The notes: generated by a model not told the origin, from the sequence alone. A stretch of 64,000 bases of DNA from Haberlea rhodopensis (GCA_907163345.1 CAJQUN010000335.1:434001-498000); one strand, 5' to 3'; positions 23,765 to 34,871 are shown, counted from the stretch's first letter. Numbers and translations: made by a program.

Positions 23765-25797
23765 ATGTCATCTGATAATGGTTCCACCTCTTCTACTTCG
23801 GGTGCTGTGTATAGGGAAATCGATCGTTATGAATCTTCTGAAGATTCATTTTCCCTCCCAAGTACTTCCTCCCGAAGTGAGGTCGGACGCCTTCTTCTTA
23901 CTGAGGACCCAACCTTAACCACAGTTCAGGTCGGGGAAACAGTAGATTCCCTTGAAGTAGAGGATTCTCCTTGGTATGTCCATTATCGTTCTGGCCTTAA
24001 CGATTCGGCTGAAAATACAATCCGTACCTTAAGCCATCTTTCTGATGATTATGATATCATCATTCCTTCTCCTGAGGATCGACCTCACGAGCCCCCCTCT
24101 GATTACTACACTTTTTATTTTGATCAGATTGAAGGGGGGCTTCGATTTCCCATCCCTGACTTTTTTTTACAACTTAGTAGATACTATCATTTGAACCTTA
24201 GTCAATTTGCCCCAAATGCCTTCCGCCTCCTCTGTTCTTTTGTAGTTCTGTTCCGAGCTTTAGGACTAAGGTTAGACTGCTTCTCCCTTAGTCATTTCAT
24301 GATTCCTAAAAGGTCTAAAGAAGGACCTATTTACTTCTCTGCTCGTCCGAATGTAAATTTTTGGATGGGTACCCCTCAAGTAACAAATATTGGAAAAATT
24401 ATTACTTTTTTATTAAACCTCCTCGTCCCTGGTCAATGTTCTCCCGTTGGCGTGATCATCTCCCCCACTTACCTTCTCCACCTGATGGGTTTCGGAGGAG
24501 CCCTTTATTTACCGAGGTGAGGTCGGTGATCGGGTCGAGGTGTTTCAATATCTCTCGCCTTTTATCTGAGGATCTCTTATGTCACTGTGGTCTGAGCTTG
24601 GCAAATGTACCCTTGAAGGGAAACTTCGGTAGATAAAATAAAACTTATTTCTTTTTATTATATTGTCTTCCCCCTTGTTATGGTATCTAACATGAATGCC
24701 TATACTTCTTCAGCTGATAGAATCATGAATGCTTCTATCTTGAAAGCGGCTGCTAAGAAAAAAGGGAAAGCCAGTTCAACTACCGTTCCCAAGCCTACTG
24801 TTCCTGTTGTCACCATTGCTGTATCAGGGGAAACTGAGGCTATTGGGACTTCCCTAAAGCGTAAGAAAAAATCTGCCCTTCCAAAGGTGATTATTGACTT
24901 AACTGTGGAAAAGGAAGCTTCAATTCCAGAGGAGGAACCTTTAAGGCAAGTCAAACCCCGTACTGAAGTTCCGAGGACTTCGGTGGAGAGATCAAGGGAA
25001 AAAGCTTTTGAGTCTTACCATGATGGGATGCGCTTGGTCGGTGAAGGTCCCAGTAATGTAGCTATTTCCCTACTTCGTGACTTAGCCACCCAACCGGATG
25101 CTGATTTCATGGCCGACCTGTCTTGGTCCGAGCTGGCTAAAAGGATTTGTAGCAGCGCTGCTGAGGTTTATGATACATCCTCCCTCTGCCCATATATTTA
25201 CTTATTATTATTTATATTTGCTATATTTTGAGCTGGGGTCTTTTATTTTTTATTTAGACCATCCTCCTACTGGGTGAATTCTCCTCCCGAGCCAACAACT
25301 TCCGTAGGCAATCCTTGAGGGATTCTAAAACTTTTGAAGCTAATAACGCTGAGCTTCAACGTACTTTCAATGACCTTAAAGTTATCCATGAACAAGAAAT
25401 AGCTAGGTTGAAGGAGCAATCGGAAACGTTCAAGGCCCAACTTGAAGAATCTCAAAAGAATGCCAATCTTTATAACAAGGAGTTGGAGGGAACCCGTCGA
25501 GCTCTAGAAGCATCTCGGGAGGTCGCCGAAGTTGCCACTCAAGAGATGGAAGTGTTTAAGAAGAATTGGGAAGAAGCAGAGGCAAGAGCTTCCCAATCGA
25601 AAGCCAGCTTTCAAGAAGAATTCCTCAAGTCCTCTGAATTTACGGATTTATGTGGTGAGAAAGCCTATGGGTATCTGGAGATTGGATTCAAAAGGTGTAT
25701 CTCTCAATTCAAAGAGGCAGGATATCCTCCTGAAGGAACTTCTTCAGATTTTTTAGATTTTGATCGTGCTCTCCAGAACCTTCCTCCTGATGTTTGA
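23765..25797 (+). CDS. Antisense accessory gene of element E (putative gypsy-type transposon protein), one-base frameshift
   Basis: The gene has three exons: 23765-24628, 24714-25165 and 25258-25797. Intron 1 is 85 bases with donor GTAGAT, branch-like CTAAC and acceptor TTCTTCAG. Intron 2 is 92 bases with donor GTTTAT and acceptor ATTTAG. The N-terminal part (GLRFPIPDFFLQLSRYYHLN, then NAFRLLCSFVVLFRALGL) matches what I know of the plant 'putative gypsy type transposon' domain. The middle is basic (KAAAKKKGK). The C-terminal third is a long charged coiled coil. In exon 1 the frame shifts at the T-run near 24356-24360: before it reads YFSARPNVNF and after it DGYPSSNKYWKNYYFFIKPP. With one extra base counted, the exons total 1857 bases, a whole number of codons, so a one-base loss is likely. 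The role is unknown. Similar antisense frames are known in Tat-lineage elements. Confidence 0.75.
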
Positions 25798-26149
25798 GAT
25801 GCCCTTATCTTGTAATGTTCCCTGTGAGGGCAGACAATGTTTAGATTTTCATATTTTCACTGTAATTATTTGAGACAAGTGACTTATGTTGAACTATGAA
25901 CATGTTTTGTGTTTGTATCAATCTGAAAGTTGGGAGGTTTGTTATAACTCTAAGGTTCAAATTATAAAATGATTGGTCAATAAACACCATCTGATTGCTA
26001 ATCAAGACCTGCCACGTCCTTTTATTTTAAGAGATCGATCCAGCTAGTGATATTCATTCTTGTTATCTTTGGAGATCGGACGAATTCGGAAAGTTCTAAT
26101 CTCAAATGTAGCTTGTAAATCTTTATTGAAATTTATAAAGTCTTTTTGT

Positions 26150-27120
26150 CTTCGGAGGTTGGAAAAACTTGTAAAATTCTAAACTCGTGTATAGTTTACA
26201 AAGTTTTATTGACTCGCAGTCTTTTTATTTTGAGAGGTCGGATGAGCTCGTAAAGCTCTAACCTCGGATATAGCTTGTAAAGCTTTATTGAGACTCGTAA
26301 AGTCTTTTTATCTTGAGAGGTTGGATGAGCTCGTAAAGCCCTGACCTCGGATATAGCTTGTAAAGCTTTATTGAGACTCGTAAAGTCTTTTTATCTTGGG
26401 AGGTCGGATGAGCTCGTAAAGCTCTGACCTCGGATATAGCTTGTAAAGCTTTATTGAGACTCGTAAAGTCTTTTTATCTTGGGAGGTCGGATGAGCCCGT
26501 AAAGCTCTAACCTGGGATATAGCTTGTAAAGCTTTATTGAGACTCGTAAAGTCTTTTTATCTTGGGAGGTCGGATGAGCTCGTAAAGCTCTGACCTGGGA
26601 TATAGCTTGTAAAGCTTTATTGAGACTTGTAAAGTCTTTTTATCTTGGGAGGTCGGATGAGCTCGTAAAGCTCTGACCTGAGATATAACTTGTAAAGCTT
26701 TATTGAGACTCGTAAAGTCTTTTTATCTTGGGAAGTCGGATGAGCCCGTAAAGCTCTGACCTCGGATATAGCTTGTAAAGCTTTATTGAGACTCGTAAAG
26801 TCTATTTATCTTGGGAGGTCGGATGAGCTCGTAAAGCTCTGACCTGGGATATAGCTTGTAAAGCTTTATTGAGACTCGTAAAGTCTTTTTATCTTGGGAA
26901 GTCGGATAAGCCCGTAAAGCTCTGACTTCGGATATAGCTTGTAAAGCTTTATTGAGACTCGTAAAGTCTTTTTATCTTGGGAGGTCGGATGAGCTCGTAA
27001 AGCTCTGACTTGGGATATAGCTTGTAAAGCTTTATTGAGACTCGTAAAGTCTTTTTATCTTGGGAGGTCGGATGAGCTCGTAAAGCTCTGACCTGGGATA
27101 TAGCTTGTAAAGCTTTATTG
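26150..27120. repeat. 83-bp tandem array inside element E (~11 copies)
   Basis: The step is 83 bases (gatgagctcg or its variant at 26241, 26324, 26407, 26490, 26573 and so on). The first one or two units are more diverged. Each unit carries short inverted arms such as gagctcgtaaagctc and agcttgtaaagct. It lies between the antisense gene and the end of pol. Open frames in it come from the repeat. Confidence 0.95.
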
Positions 27121-27209
27121 ACAATTGTTTCTTGAAGAAAATACTTCATTTTTCTTGCATTATCAAAGAAAGAGCAGGAATTTATTACATCATAAAAAGA
27201 AAAACAACA

Positions 27210-30200
27210 TTAAGCATAGTATTTGCGAAGATGATAAGCATTACATGGCCTCTTTATCACTTTTCCCTCCATGTCTTTTAAGTAGTAAGCACCTGAACTC
27301 AATTTTTCTACCACCTTGTAAGGACCTTCCCACTTTGGATCTAATTTTCTGATCTCCACATCCTGCACTTTCTTTAAAACCAAGTCCCCTACTTGAAAAC
27401 TCCTTTGGATGACCCGTCGATTATAGGCCCTTGTTACCCGACCCCGGTAGGCTTCCATTCGAAGAGCAGCTGCTTCCCTTGCTTCCTCTATAAGATCAAG
27501 GTCAATAGACCTTTTTTCGTCATTTGAATCGTCATAATGGATTATTCTGCACGACTGAGCTCCGATCTCTACGGGAAGGACTGCTTCATTTCCATATACT
27601 AAACTGAAAGGAGTTTCGCCAGTTCCTGTCTTGGAAGTGGTTCTGTAAGACCATAAGACACTAGGGAGTTCCTCCACCCAATTGCCCTTTGCTCTTCCCA
27701 ATCTAGCTTTGAGAGATTGTACCAAAGACCTATTGGTAACTTCTACCTGGCCATTACTTTGAGGATAAGCTACTGAAGTGAAGGCCTGCTGTATCTTCAT
27801 CTCTTCGCACCATGCTTTCATCAATGAGCCTTGAAATTGCCTCCCATTATCGGAGATTAATTTTCTTGGTACGCCAAACCTGCAAACAATATTTTGCCAT
27901 ATAAAATCTAATATTTTTTGTTCTGTAATCTTAGCAACAGCTTCTGCCTCCACCCATTTAGAGAAATAGTCAATAGCTACAATTAAGAATTTCTTTTGGG
28001 CTGGTGCTATGGGGAAAGGACCAACGATGTCAATTCCCCATTGGTCAAAAGGACAAGCAGCTACAATTGCTTTCATCATAGCAGCAGGTTGGAGTTGAAG
28101 CCGGGCATGTCGCTGACAACTATCACATGTTCTGACAAGAATTGTGGCATCTTTTTGAATGGTTGGCCAGAAATAACCAGCCAGGACAACCTTCCGAGCT
28201 AATGATAACGACCCAAGATGATTACCACAACACCCCTCATGGATTTCCTTTAGCACGTAACCCGAGTCCGTCGGACCCAAGCATCTGAGCAGAGGTCGGG
28301 AAAAAGATCTTTTGTACAATATTCCTTCTAAGAGCAAGAAGCGCAAACATCTTTGCCTTAATCTATATGCTTTCTTAGAATCATTGGGCACGGCCCCCCT
28401 TTGTAGGAAACCCAAAATATCAGCCCTCCAATCATCTTCCTCCAAATCAGGAGCTTTAGGAATAGAGAAAGGGCTTAACTCGATCTGTGATATGATTTCC
28501 CGATCTTTCCATCTGTATAACGAGCTTGCCATTTTAGCTAAGCTATCAGCTTTGTCATTCTTTTCTCTAGGAATTTGCTCAAAAATTGTTTCTACGAAGA
28601 AATCTTTAGCCTTTTCAATCACCCGAGCATATTCAACAAGCTTCTCATTTTTTATGTCGTAAACACCATTCATTTGTTGAGACACTAGCTGGGAATCAGA
28701 AAAGATATGGATCCTAGTAGCTCCCACATTTCTAGCTGCTCGCATTCCTGCTAAAACAGCTTCATACTCTGCTTCATTGTTAGAAGCTCGGAATTCCAAT
28801 CTGACTGCTATCTTGATTTCATCTCCTCGGGGAGATATTAAAATTACTCCCACTCCACTGCCTTCCTTAGAGGAAGATCCATCCACATAGATCTTCCAAA
28901 TCTCTCCCTGCTCAGGCCTTATAGTTTCAACAATAAAATCGGCCAAAGCTTGAGCTTTAATAGCTACTCGAGGTTCATAATTTATATCATATTCTCCTAG
29001 CTCAGTTGTCCATTTCACGAGTCGTCCTGATACTTCAGCTCGATTTAATATTCTCCCCAACGGGCTGTTGGTGAGTACGGATATCGGATGCGAAAGAAAG
29101 TATGGTCTTAATCGTCGAGCGGTCATTACCAATATCAGAGCTAACTTTTCAATCTCCATATATCGTAGCTCCGCTCCTTTCAGCGCATGAGATATGTAAT
29201 ATATAGGTTGTTGAACATTATCCTCTTGCCTGATGAGCACCGAGCTAATAGCCTCCTCTGTTGCTGACAAATAAACAAATAAACGTTCTCCAATCTTCGG
29301 CTTGGTTAAGATCGGGAGCTCAGCCAAATATTTCTTAAGGTCTTCAAACGCAGCTCCGCATCTTTCATCCCATTCAAACTTTTTGGCCCTCCGAAGGACT
29401 TGAAAAAATGGCAGACTCCGATGAGCTGACCTGGATATAAAACGAGAAAGAGCTACAATCCGACCGGTCAATCTTTGTACTTCTTGTAGATTTTTAGGAG
29501 GTAACATGGATTGTACCGCTTGCACTTTCTCTGGATTAGCTTCAATCCCCCTTTCTGTGACAATATAACCCAAAAACTTCCCACTCTTCACCCCAAAAAG
29601 GCATTTTTGGGGATTCAACTTTAAATTGAACGATCGTAACGTTGAGAAAGTTTCTGTGAGATCTGGGATGAGGTCATCACCCAACTTTGATTTTACTAAA
29701 ATATCATCCATGTAAACCTCTATGTTCCTTCCTATTTGCGACGTAAATACCTTATCCATGAGTCTTTGATATGTAGCTCCCGCATTTTTTAATCCAAAAG
29801 GCATTACTACATAGCAAAATGTCCCATCTGAGGTAATGAAACTTACCTTATCTTGATCTTCTTGGGCCAATGGGATCTGATGATATCCCTGGTAGGCATC
29901 CATGAAACACAAGTATTGATGCCCTGCTGTAGAATCCACCAATTGATCAATCCGTGGCAAAGGATAGCAATCCTTAGGGCAAGCCTTGTTAAGATCCCTG
30001 AAGTCGACACACATTCTCCACTTTCCTGAACTCTTGGGCACCAAGACCACATTTGATAACCAAGTTGGGAATTGTACTTCACGGATATGGCCAGCTTGGA
30101 GTAACTCTTCCACCTCCTTTCTAATTAACTTATCCTTCTCTGTGCCGAAGTGCCTCTTCTTTTGTTTTACAGGTTTTACACCAGTAAGGATGTTCAGGCG

Positions 30201-32516
30201 ATGCTGCATAATAGTGGGATTTATTCCTCCGACCTCCCGAGCTGACCATGCGAATACATCCTCATGAGTTTTTAGGAACGCAATTAACCTGACTCGGACC
30301 TCCTGACTTAATTCTTTGGCAATCTTAACCATCTTTAAGGGAGAACTGAGCTCCACTAAATCAGGTTCTTCATCCGCGCATTCCAGTGTTAACTTTTTCG
30401 GGTTTTGTTCTGGAGGCTTTCCTCCTGCTATTGTATTGACCTGGAGCTTTGATCTCTTGCTCTCCTCTTTTACTTCACTCATATAGCAGTTTCGAGCAAT
30501 CTTTTGATCCCCCTGTAATACACCTACTTCCGTGCCCGATGGAAATTTTAATTTTTGGTGATAGGTGGAAGAAATGGCTCGAAAATCCTTCATAGCAGGT
30601 CGGCCAATTATACCATTGTATGAAGAAGGAGCATCTACTACTGTGAAGTCAATCATTTTTGTAACTCTCCTGGAGTCATTTCCCATTGACAAAGGGAGGG
30701 TGATTTGACCCATAGGCTTAATAGCGTGCCCGGTGAAGCCATAGAGAGGTGTTCTGATTGGTTCAAAATGAAAACCTTCTATCTGCATTTGATCCATAGT
30801 TTCTTTGAACAACACATTGACTGAACTTCCCGTGTCCACAAATATCCGAGCTATATCATAATTTGCAATGGTAACTGTGACTACCAAGGCATCAGTGTGT
30901 GGTGCAACAACTCCTCTTAAATCACTGGGTCCAAAAGATATTACTGGATCAGATTTAAGATTGACCTCCGTCACAATCTCCGAGCACTCTAATCTCCGTC
31001 CATGCATTTTGCGAGCTCGACCAGAGTCTCCATCTGTCGCTCCTCCTGAAATCATGTGTATAATTCCTCGGGTTGGATTATTGTGCTCCTGCTCCCTTCT
31101 TCCTTTGTCAATTCTTTTTGGTGAAATTTCCAAACCTCGATGATGGGGTTGGTTATCTCGCCGAGCTTCCCGTTTATTATCTTCCCAGACTTGATTTCTT
31201 CCTCTTCTGCGTGGACTGTAGGGTTCTGACCTTGTGGTTAATATTGCTTTAATCTGGGGATCCCTTTGAATAATCCTCTCGATCTCTTCTTCCAACCTCT
31301 GACATTCATTTGTAAAATGTCCATATTCCCTATGAAATCTGCAATATTTTTCGGAGGGAGGTAAGCGAGGTCCTTTTTCTGCCTTCTTCGGTCTTTCTAA
31401 TCTCCTCTTTTCATCGCAAAATTCCATAGCCTTTTCTAAACTCATTGTCAAGGGAGTTCGAGTTAGAAGCTGTCCTCTAGCTCTGCCCTGATCATCCCCC
31501 CTTTCAAATAACCTCTTCTTTCCTGACTCCACCCTTTCTCTTCTCATTTCTGGTCTCATTTCTGCCCTTCTTTGTTTTTGCGCATCCTCCAAGTTAACAT
31601 ATTTTTCGGCTCGGCCCAGTAGATCATCATAATTCCGAGGGGGTTTTTTTACTAATGATTTAAAAAACTCCCCCGCCTTTAATCCCTGAGTGAATGCATT
31701 GATGAGGACATCAGCCGTGGCAGTAGGTACCTCCAATGCTATACTGTTAAATCTTTGCACAAACTCTCTCAAGGACTCTTGTTCCTGCTGCTTTGTAGTG
31801 AAAAGATTCAAAGAGGTCTTTTGATACCTCTTACTGCTAGCGAACTGGTTTAAGAAGACAGAACTGAAGTCTTCAAAATTGCGAATAGTATTTGGCTTGA
31901 GAAAATTGAACCATTGTTGAGCCGACCTCACAAGTGTGGTCAAAAATACTCGACACTTAACCCCATCTGAGTATCGATGTAACAACGCGGCATTTTCAAA
32001 CCTCCCGAGGTGTTCCTCAGGATCCGCGCTCCCATCGTATTCTCCAACCATGGGCTGTCGGAAATTCGGAGGAAGATCTTCTCTTAAGATTGGGGGGGAA
32101 AAAGGGCTTTCACGTCGGGATGTAGACATTCTTTCTCCCCTTTGTTGTCCCAATCTTCGTATCTCCTCCCATACTAGCTCCATTTGATTTGGTATCATAG
32201 GTTCAACCATCGGTTGATCAGTAGCTAACTGCTCTGGTTCAACTTGCTGACTTCCCACATTCGTAGGGGGAGGTTGACGGGGTGGATTATTATGACAGGG
32301 TGGTATTTGGTTTCCCCTCACCGCCATATCCACCGTCTGAGCAATGTACTGAGCCAATTGCTCCAAAGTGAGATCTCCCACCCTTCTGTTTACCGTAGGC
32401 ATCTGATCTCCTGATTCTGGTAAAGTACTTTCAAGATTTTCCGATAATTCAGGGGGATTTCTCCCCTCGGATGCTCTCCTTCTCCCGCGTCCTCTTCTTC
32501 CTATTGCCATATCCAC
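27210..32516 (-). CDS. gag-pol: Element E Gag-Pol polyprotein (intact, 1768 aa)
   Basis: This is one uninterrupted frame. Gag spans roughly residues 150-320 (VGEYDGSADPEEHLGRFENA), followed by a CCHC-like motif CRFHREYGHFTNEC. The protease has D561 in VDTGSS. Reverse transcriptase has DLNKACPKDCYPLPRID and catalytic YMDD at 935-938. RNase H follows. A second, archaeal-type RNase H begins near 1208 (YVDGSSSKEG, D1212). The integrase has its zinc finger from H1426 (HLG..CDSCQRH) and a core triad D1496, D1556, E1592, with the expected 35 residues between the last two. It ends with FQVGDLVLKKV and the tail AYHLRKYYA. Every catalytic motif I looked for is present, so it could be active. The start is the first Met (32516), just after the primer site; Met3 is possible. 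In the cell it would form particles, copy the RNA and insert the DNA. Confidence 0.95.
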   Translation of the reverse strand: MDMAIGRRGRGRRRASEGRNPPELSENLESTLPESGDQMPTVNRRVGDLTLEQLAQYIAQTVDMAVRGNQIPPCHNNPPRQPPPTNVGSQQVEPEQLATDQPMVEPMIPNQMELVWEEIRRLGQQRGERMSTSRRESPFSPPILREDLPPNFRQPMVGEYDGSADPEEHLGRFENAALLHRYSDGVKCRVFLTTLVRSAQQWFNFLKPNTIRNFEDFSSVFLNQFASSKRYQKTSLNLFTTKQQEQESLREFVQRFNSIALEVPTATADVLINAFTQGLKAGEFFKSLVKKPPRNYDDLLGRAEKYVNLEDAQKQRRAEMRPEMRRERVESGKKRLFERGDDQGRARGQLLTRTPLTMSLEKAMEFCDEKRRLERPKKAEKGPRLPPSEKYCRFHREYGHFTNECQRLEEEIERIIQRDPQIKAILTTRSEPYSPRRRGRNQVWEDNKREARRDNQPHHRGLEISPKRIDKGRREQEHNNPTRGIIHMISGGATDGDSGRARKMHGRRLECSEIVTEVNLKSDPVISFGPSDLRGVVAPHTDALVVTVTIANYDIARIFVDTGSSVNVLFKETMDQMQIEGFHFEPIRTPLYGFTGHAIKPMGQITLPLSMGNDSRRVTKMIDFTVVDAPSSYNGIIGRPAMKDFRAISSTYHQKLKFPSGTEVGVLQGDQKIARNCYMSEVKEESKRSKLQVNTIAGGKPPEQNPKKLTLECADEEPDLVELSSPLKMVKIAKELSQEVRVRLIAFLKTHEDVFAWSAREVGGINPTIMQHRLNILTGVKPVKQKKRHFGTEKDKLIRKEVEELLQAGHIREVQFPTWLSNVVLVPKSSGKWRMCVDFRDLNKACPKDCYPLPRIDQLVDSTAGHQYLCFMDAYQGYHQIPLAQEDQDKVSFITSDGTFCYVVMPFGLKNAGATYQRLMDKVFTSQIGRNIEVYMDDILVKSKLGDDLIPDLTETFSTLRSFNLKLNPQKCLFGVKSGKFLGYIVTERGIEANPEKVQAVQSMLPPKNLQEVQRLTGRIVALSRFISRSAHRSLPFFQVLRRAKKFEWDERCGAAFEDLKKYLAELPILTKPKIGERLFVYLSATEEAISSVLIRQEDNVQQPIYYISHALKGAELRYMEIEKLALILVMTARRLRPYFLSHPISVLTNSPLGRILNRAEVSGRLVKWTTELGEYDINYEPRVAIKAQALADFIVETIRPEQGEIWKIYVDGSSSKEGSGVGVILISPRGDEIKIAVRLEFRASNNEAEYEAVLAGMRAARNVGATRIHIFSDSQLVSQQMNGVYDIKNEKLVEYARVIEKAKDFFVETIFEQIPREKNDKADSLAKMASSLYRWKDREIISQIELSPFSIPKAPDLEEDDWRADILGFLQRGAVPNDSKKAYRLRQRCLRFLLLEGILYKRSFSRPLLRCLGPTDSGYVLKEIHEGCCGNHLGSLSLARKVVLAGYFWPTIQKDATILVRTCDSCQRHARLQLQPAAMMKAIVAACPFDQWGIDIVGPFPIAPAQKKFLIVAIDYFSKWVEAEAVAKITEQKILDFIWQNIVCRFGVPRKLISDNGRQFQGSLMKAWCEEMKIQQAFTSVAYPQSNGQVEVTNRSLVQSLKARLGRAKGNWVEELPSVLWSYRTTSKTGTGETPFSLVYGNEAVLPVEIGAQSCRIIHYDDSNDEKRSIDLDLIEEAREAAALRMEAYRGRVTRAYNRRVIQRSFQVGDLVLKKVQDVEIRKLDPKWEGPYKVVEKLSSGAYYLKDMEGKVIKRPCNAYHLRKYYA

Positions 32517-32531
32517 GCCTTAGCTAGAATG

Positions 32532-32550
32532 TTCCCACAGACGGCGCCAA
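32532..32550 (-). other. Primer binding site of element E
   Basis: The minus strand reads TTGGCGCCGTCTGTGGGAA immediately after the 5' LTR, a form common in Tat-lineage elements. The tRNA is not assigned. Confidence 0.8.
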
Positions 32551-32551
32551 T

Positions 32552-33276
32552 TGATACTCCCAAAAAGAGTGATGCTTTCTAAGTATCAATAAAAGGTTTA
32601 ATGACTTCCCTTTATATTCCTCACTAGACCAGATAACAAGGGACAGATCTTTGAATGACCTGCTAAGATATGAAACAAGATGTTAGAAGGGGCCGGAAGA
32701 TTTTTCCGGCGAGTCCCCTCCGACGCTCAAGTCAGGTGACGGGAAATATCTGTCAAAATCTGTAAGAGAATAGGTGTTGTATAGTGCGTATAGGAAAAAA
32801 TGCATACCTGAAATCTTGTATTGGGTTACTATTTATAGAGTTTACCTCAAGAGTGTGCATCTTGGAGCAGTAAGGCCACGATTCACACGATTCCCGGGAT
32901 TTCGGGACACGTCTGTCAACTGATAAAACCACTACTCATTTCCACTTCCTGAAATCTCGGGACGTGCCCGATCAACGTAGACTTGGTCAACATGTTCTTA
33001 GAGGTAAGATGCCTGAAACTCAGATGGGAGCTCTAAGAATTGGGTCTTCTGGTCTTGAAGGTATGACACTCTCGAAGACAAAATGTTGATTAGGTCGGGA
33101 GGTCGGCCCAATGGTATTTCTGAATCAATGTTGAATGATATGTACCTTGATCCAAGTAGGTCGGTAGGTCGGGAAATTAGAATCAGCGTTGAATGATCTT
33201 TATTTTAACCCAAGTAGATCGGGAGGTCGGTCAAGTAAAATAAGGTGAGGTAAGATCATCCTATTGCTGAGTATCA
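32552..33276 (-). repeat. Element E 5' LTR (725 bp)
   Basis: The limits are tgatactccc at 32552 and gtatca at 33276, with GAACT after it. It is nearly identical to 22689-23406. A TATA box (minus CTATAAATAG) lies at 32829-32838. Confidence 0.95.
32829..32838 (-). promoter_or_regulatory. TATA box of the element E 5' LTR
   Basis: The minus strand reads CTATAAATAG, well placed to drive gag-pol, which starts at 32516. The 3' LTR holds the same box near 22966-22975. Confidence 0.65.
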
Positions 33277-33371
33277 GAACTTATCAGTGATGTTCTTGTA
33301 GCTAGAGACTTGCTGCACCGAGCAAACTCCAGTGTACGAACCCTGTGGATCGTATCGCACAACCACGTACG
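33277..33371 (-). CDS. Host exon, 5' part, cut off by element E
   Basis: This is the first 95 bases of the exon completed at 22512-22683. The acceptor on the minus strand is GTTTATTTAG. The frame that joins the other part encodes TWLCDTIHRVRTLEFARCSK and continues without a stop to the element. A second frame is also open here but meets a stop three codons past the junction. The gene lies downstream of NF-YC on the same strand. Any earlier exon is not identified, and 33372-34224 looks like intron or spacer. Confidence 0.55.
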
Positions 33372-34224
33372 CTAAATAAACTAATACAAAGTGATTGGAA
33401 TTAGAACAGGCTAGAAGTTATCCTACTTAACTGGTATTTTGATAAAGAAACTGCCTAAAGTCTGTTCATTTTCACACTCGGTTAGAAGTTGGAACATAAA
33501 TAAAAACTTTCTCAGCTAATAATTTGTAATAAACTTTGCTAAGTGGATTAACCGAACAAGAACTTCACAGCAATTCAATCAATTTGGTTAAAATTTTTAA
33601 AGTGTTTTGATTCCGTAATGTTTCTTTCACTGAAGGTAAAACATTGTAAGCAACTATATATCAGAATTGCGCTGCTGCATGGGTTCACTTCCAGATAAAG
33701 GAAACGAAAAACAAAAATTTCTATTTCTTTCCCAGAAAAAAACAATTTACTGTCCTATCAATGTTTACAATACATGTTTTTCATTACTTCCCAAAATAAC
33801 TGTAAACTATTAAAGAAAATTAAATAATCCAGTATAGTAACATCTAATAGAAAATGTCTCTTGCAGAAAACAGAATTGAGCATACAACATATTCTCAGAA
33901 TATTATTTTTATTTGACTTTAAATAAACTTAATAAAAAAATATCTCTAATAAAAAGTACAATACAGAAACAAGAAACAAAAATATATTTTACCCCAAGTG
34001 GATCCATTGTATATGCTTGATTACACATAAAATGATTAATGAATTATAAATTTATTTTAATGATACGCGATATTCGTTTATATAAATAAAAAAATTAAAA
34101 ATCTGAAAAGCACAACGGACATATTTCCACGGAATATAATAAGGCGCCACCTGAGCATGATCCATTGCAGGAAAATAAGCACAATGTTCTTGTAAGGCAA
34201 AACACAAAGTTCCACACATCCAAC
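33372..34224. other. AT-rich spacer or intron
   Basis: No exon, repeat or element end could be supported between the split host exon and the 3' end of NF-YC. Confidence 0.4.
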
Positions 34225-34871
34225 GTTAAATTATTATACAAAAAACAACTAGGATTCGAGATACGGAGTTCGAGCTATACATTAGACTGACAATCCCGCT
34301 AAGATAGATACTATGCAAGCATTTGTGTAACTAGAGGTCGTCGTGCATCTGCCTGACTACAAACTTGACATGCTCCTCTTGAGCTACCGAATTCAAGAAA
34401 CTCGGTCCAGCAATAGCTTCTGCAAATCCGTAAGCTGTATTAGTTAATCGGAATTCAATAAATAGAACGTAGCCAGCCTACAAATGGTAAGAGCAACAGA
34501 GGATGTATTAAAAAGTATCATGTTATACAGGAAAGACAATTTGCTAGTCTGAATTTTGTCTGGTCTAAATGACAAACATCCATCCATTACCGAACTTGAA
34601 CTAAGAAAGAAGGGTTCGAGTAATCTAAACCACTGAACCGAGTTATCTTCAGAATGGAACCTTGTAATCGATACAGAGAGAGCATCCACCCATTTCCTAG
34701 TCCTAAAGAACTAACATGCCGGGATCATGGAGATTAAAGGTAAAAAAAACCGGAAAAATGAATTAATAAGACAAATTTCAAGAAAATAAACCAAGAATAG
34801 TCCGAACAATTAACAGAAGATAGGTTCCTAGATGGCACTCACACTAGAATTTATGAGGATACCAAACCTGC

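Larger units (their letters stand above)
22689..33276 (-). mobile_element. Element E: complete Tat-lineage Ty3/gypsy retrotransposon (10.6 kb)
   Basis: It is complete, with two near-identical LTRs, a primer site, an intact gag-pol, an antisense spliced gene, a tandem array and a polypurine tract. The 5-bp target duplication GAACT is present at 22684-22688 and 33277-33281. By eye the LTRs differ by about two substitutions and one short indel over about 718 bases, so the insertion is recent. The double RNase H and the antisense extra reading frame between pol and the 3' LTR are known features of Tat-type elements such as Retand and RIRE2. It sits in a coding exon of a host gene. Confidence 0.95.

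Noticed and set aside
27996..32187. Plus-strand open frames within element E pol
   Set aside because: They are shadows of the intact minus-strand polyprotein.
34331..34434. Open frame of about 34 codons after an acceptor, downstream of NF-YC
   Set aside because: An open frame of this length is expected by chance. The better explanation is a 3' UTR exon of NF-YC, because the donor after its stop codon fits.
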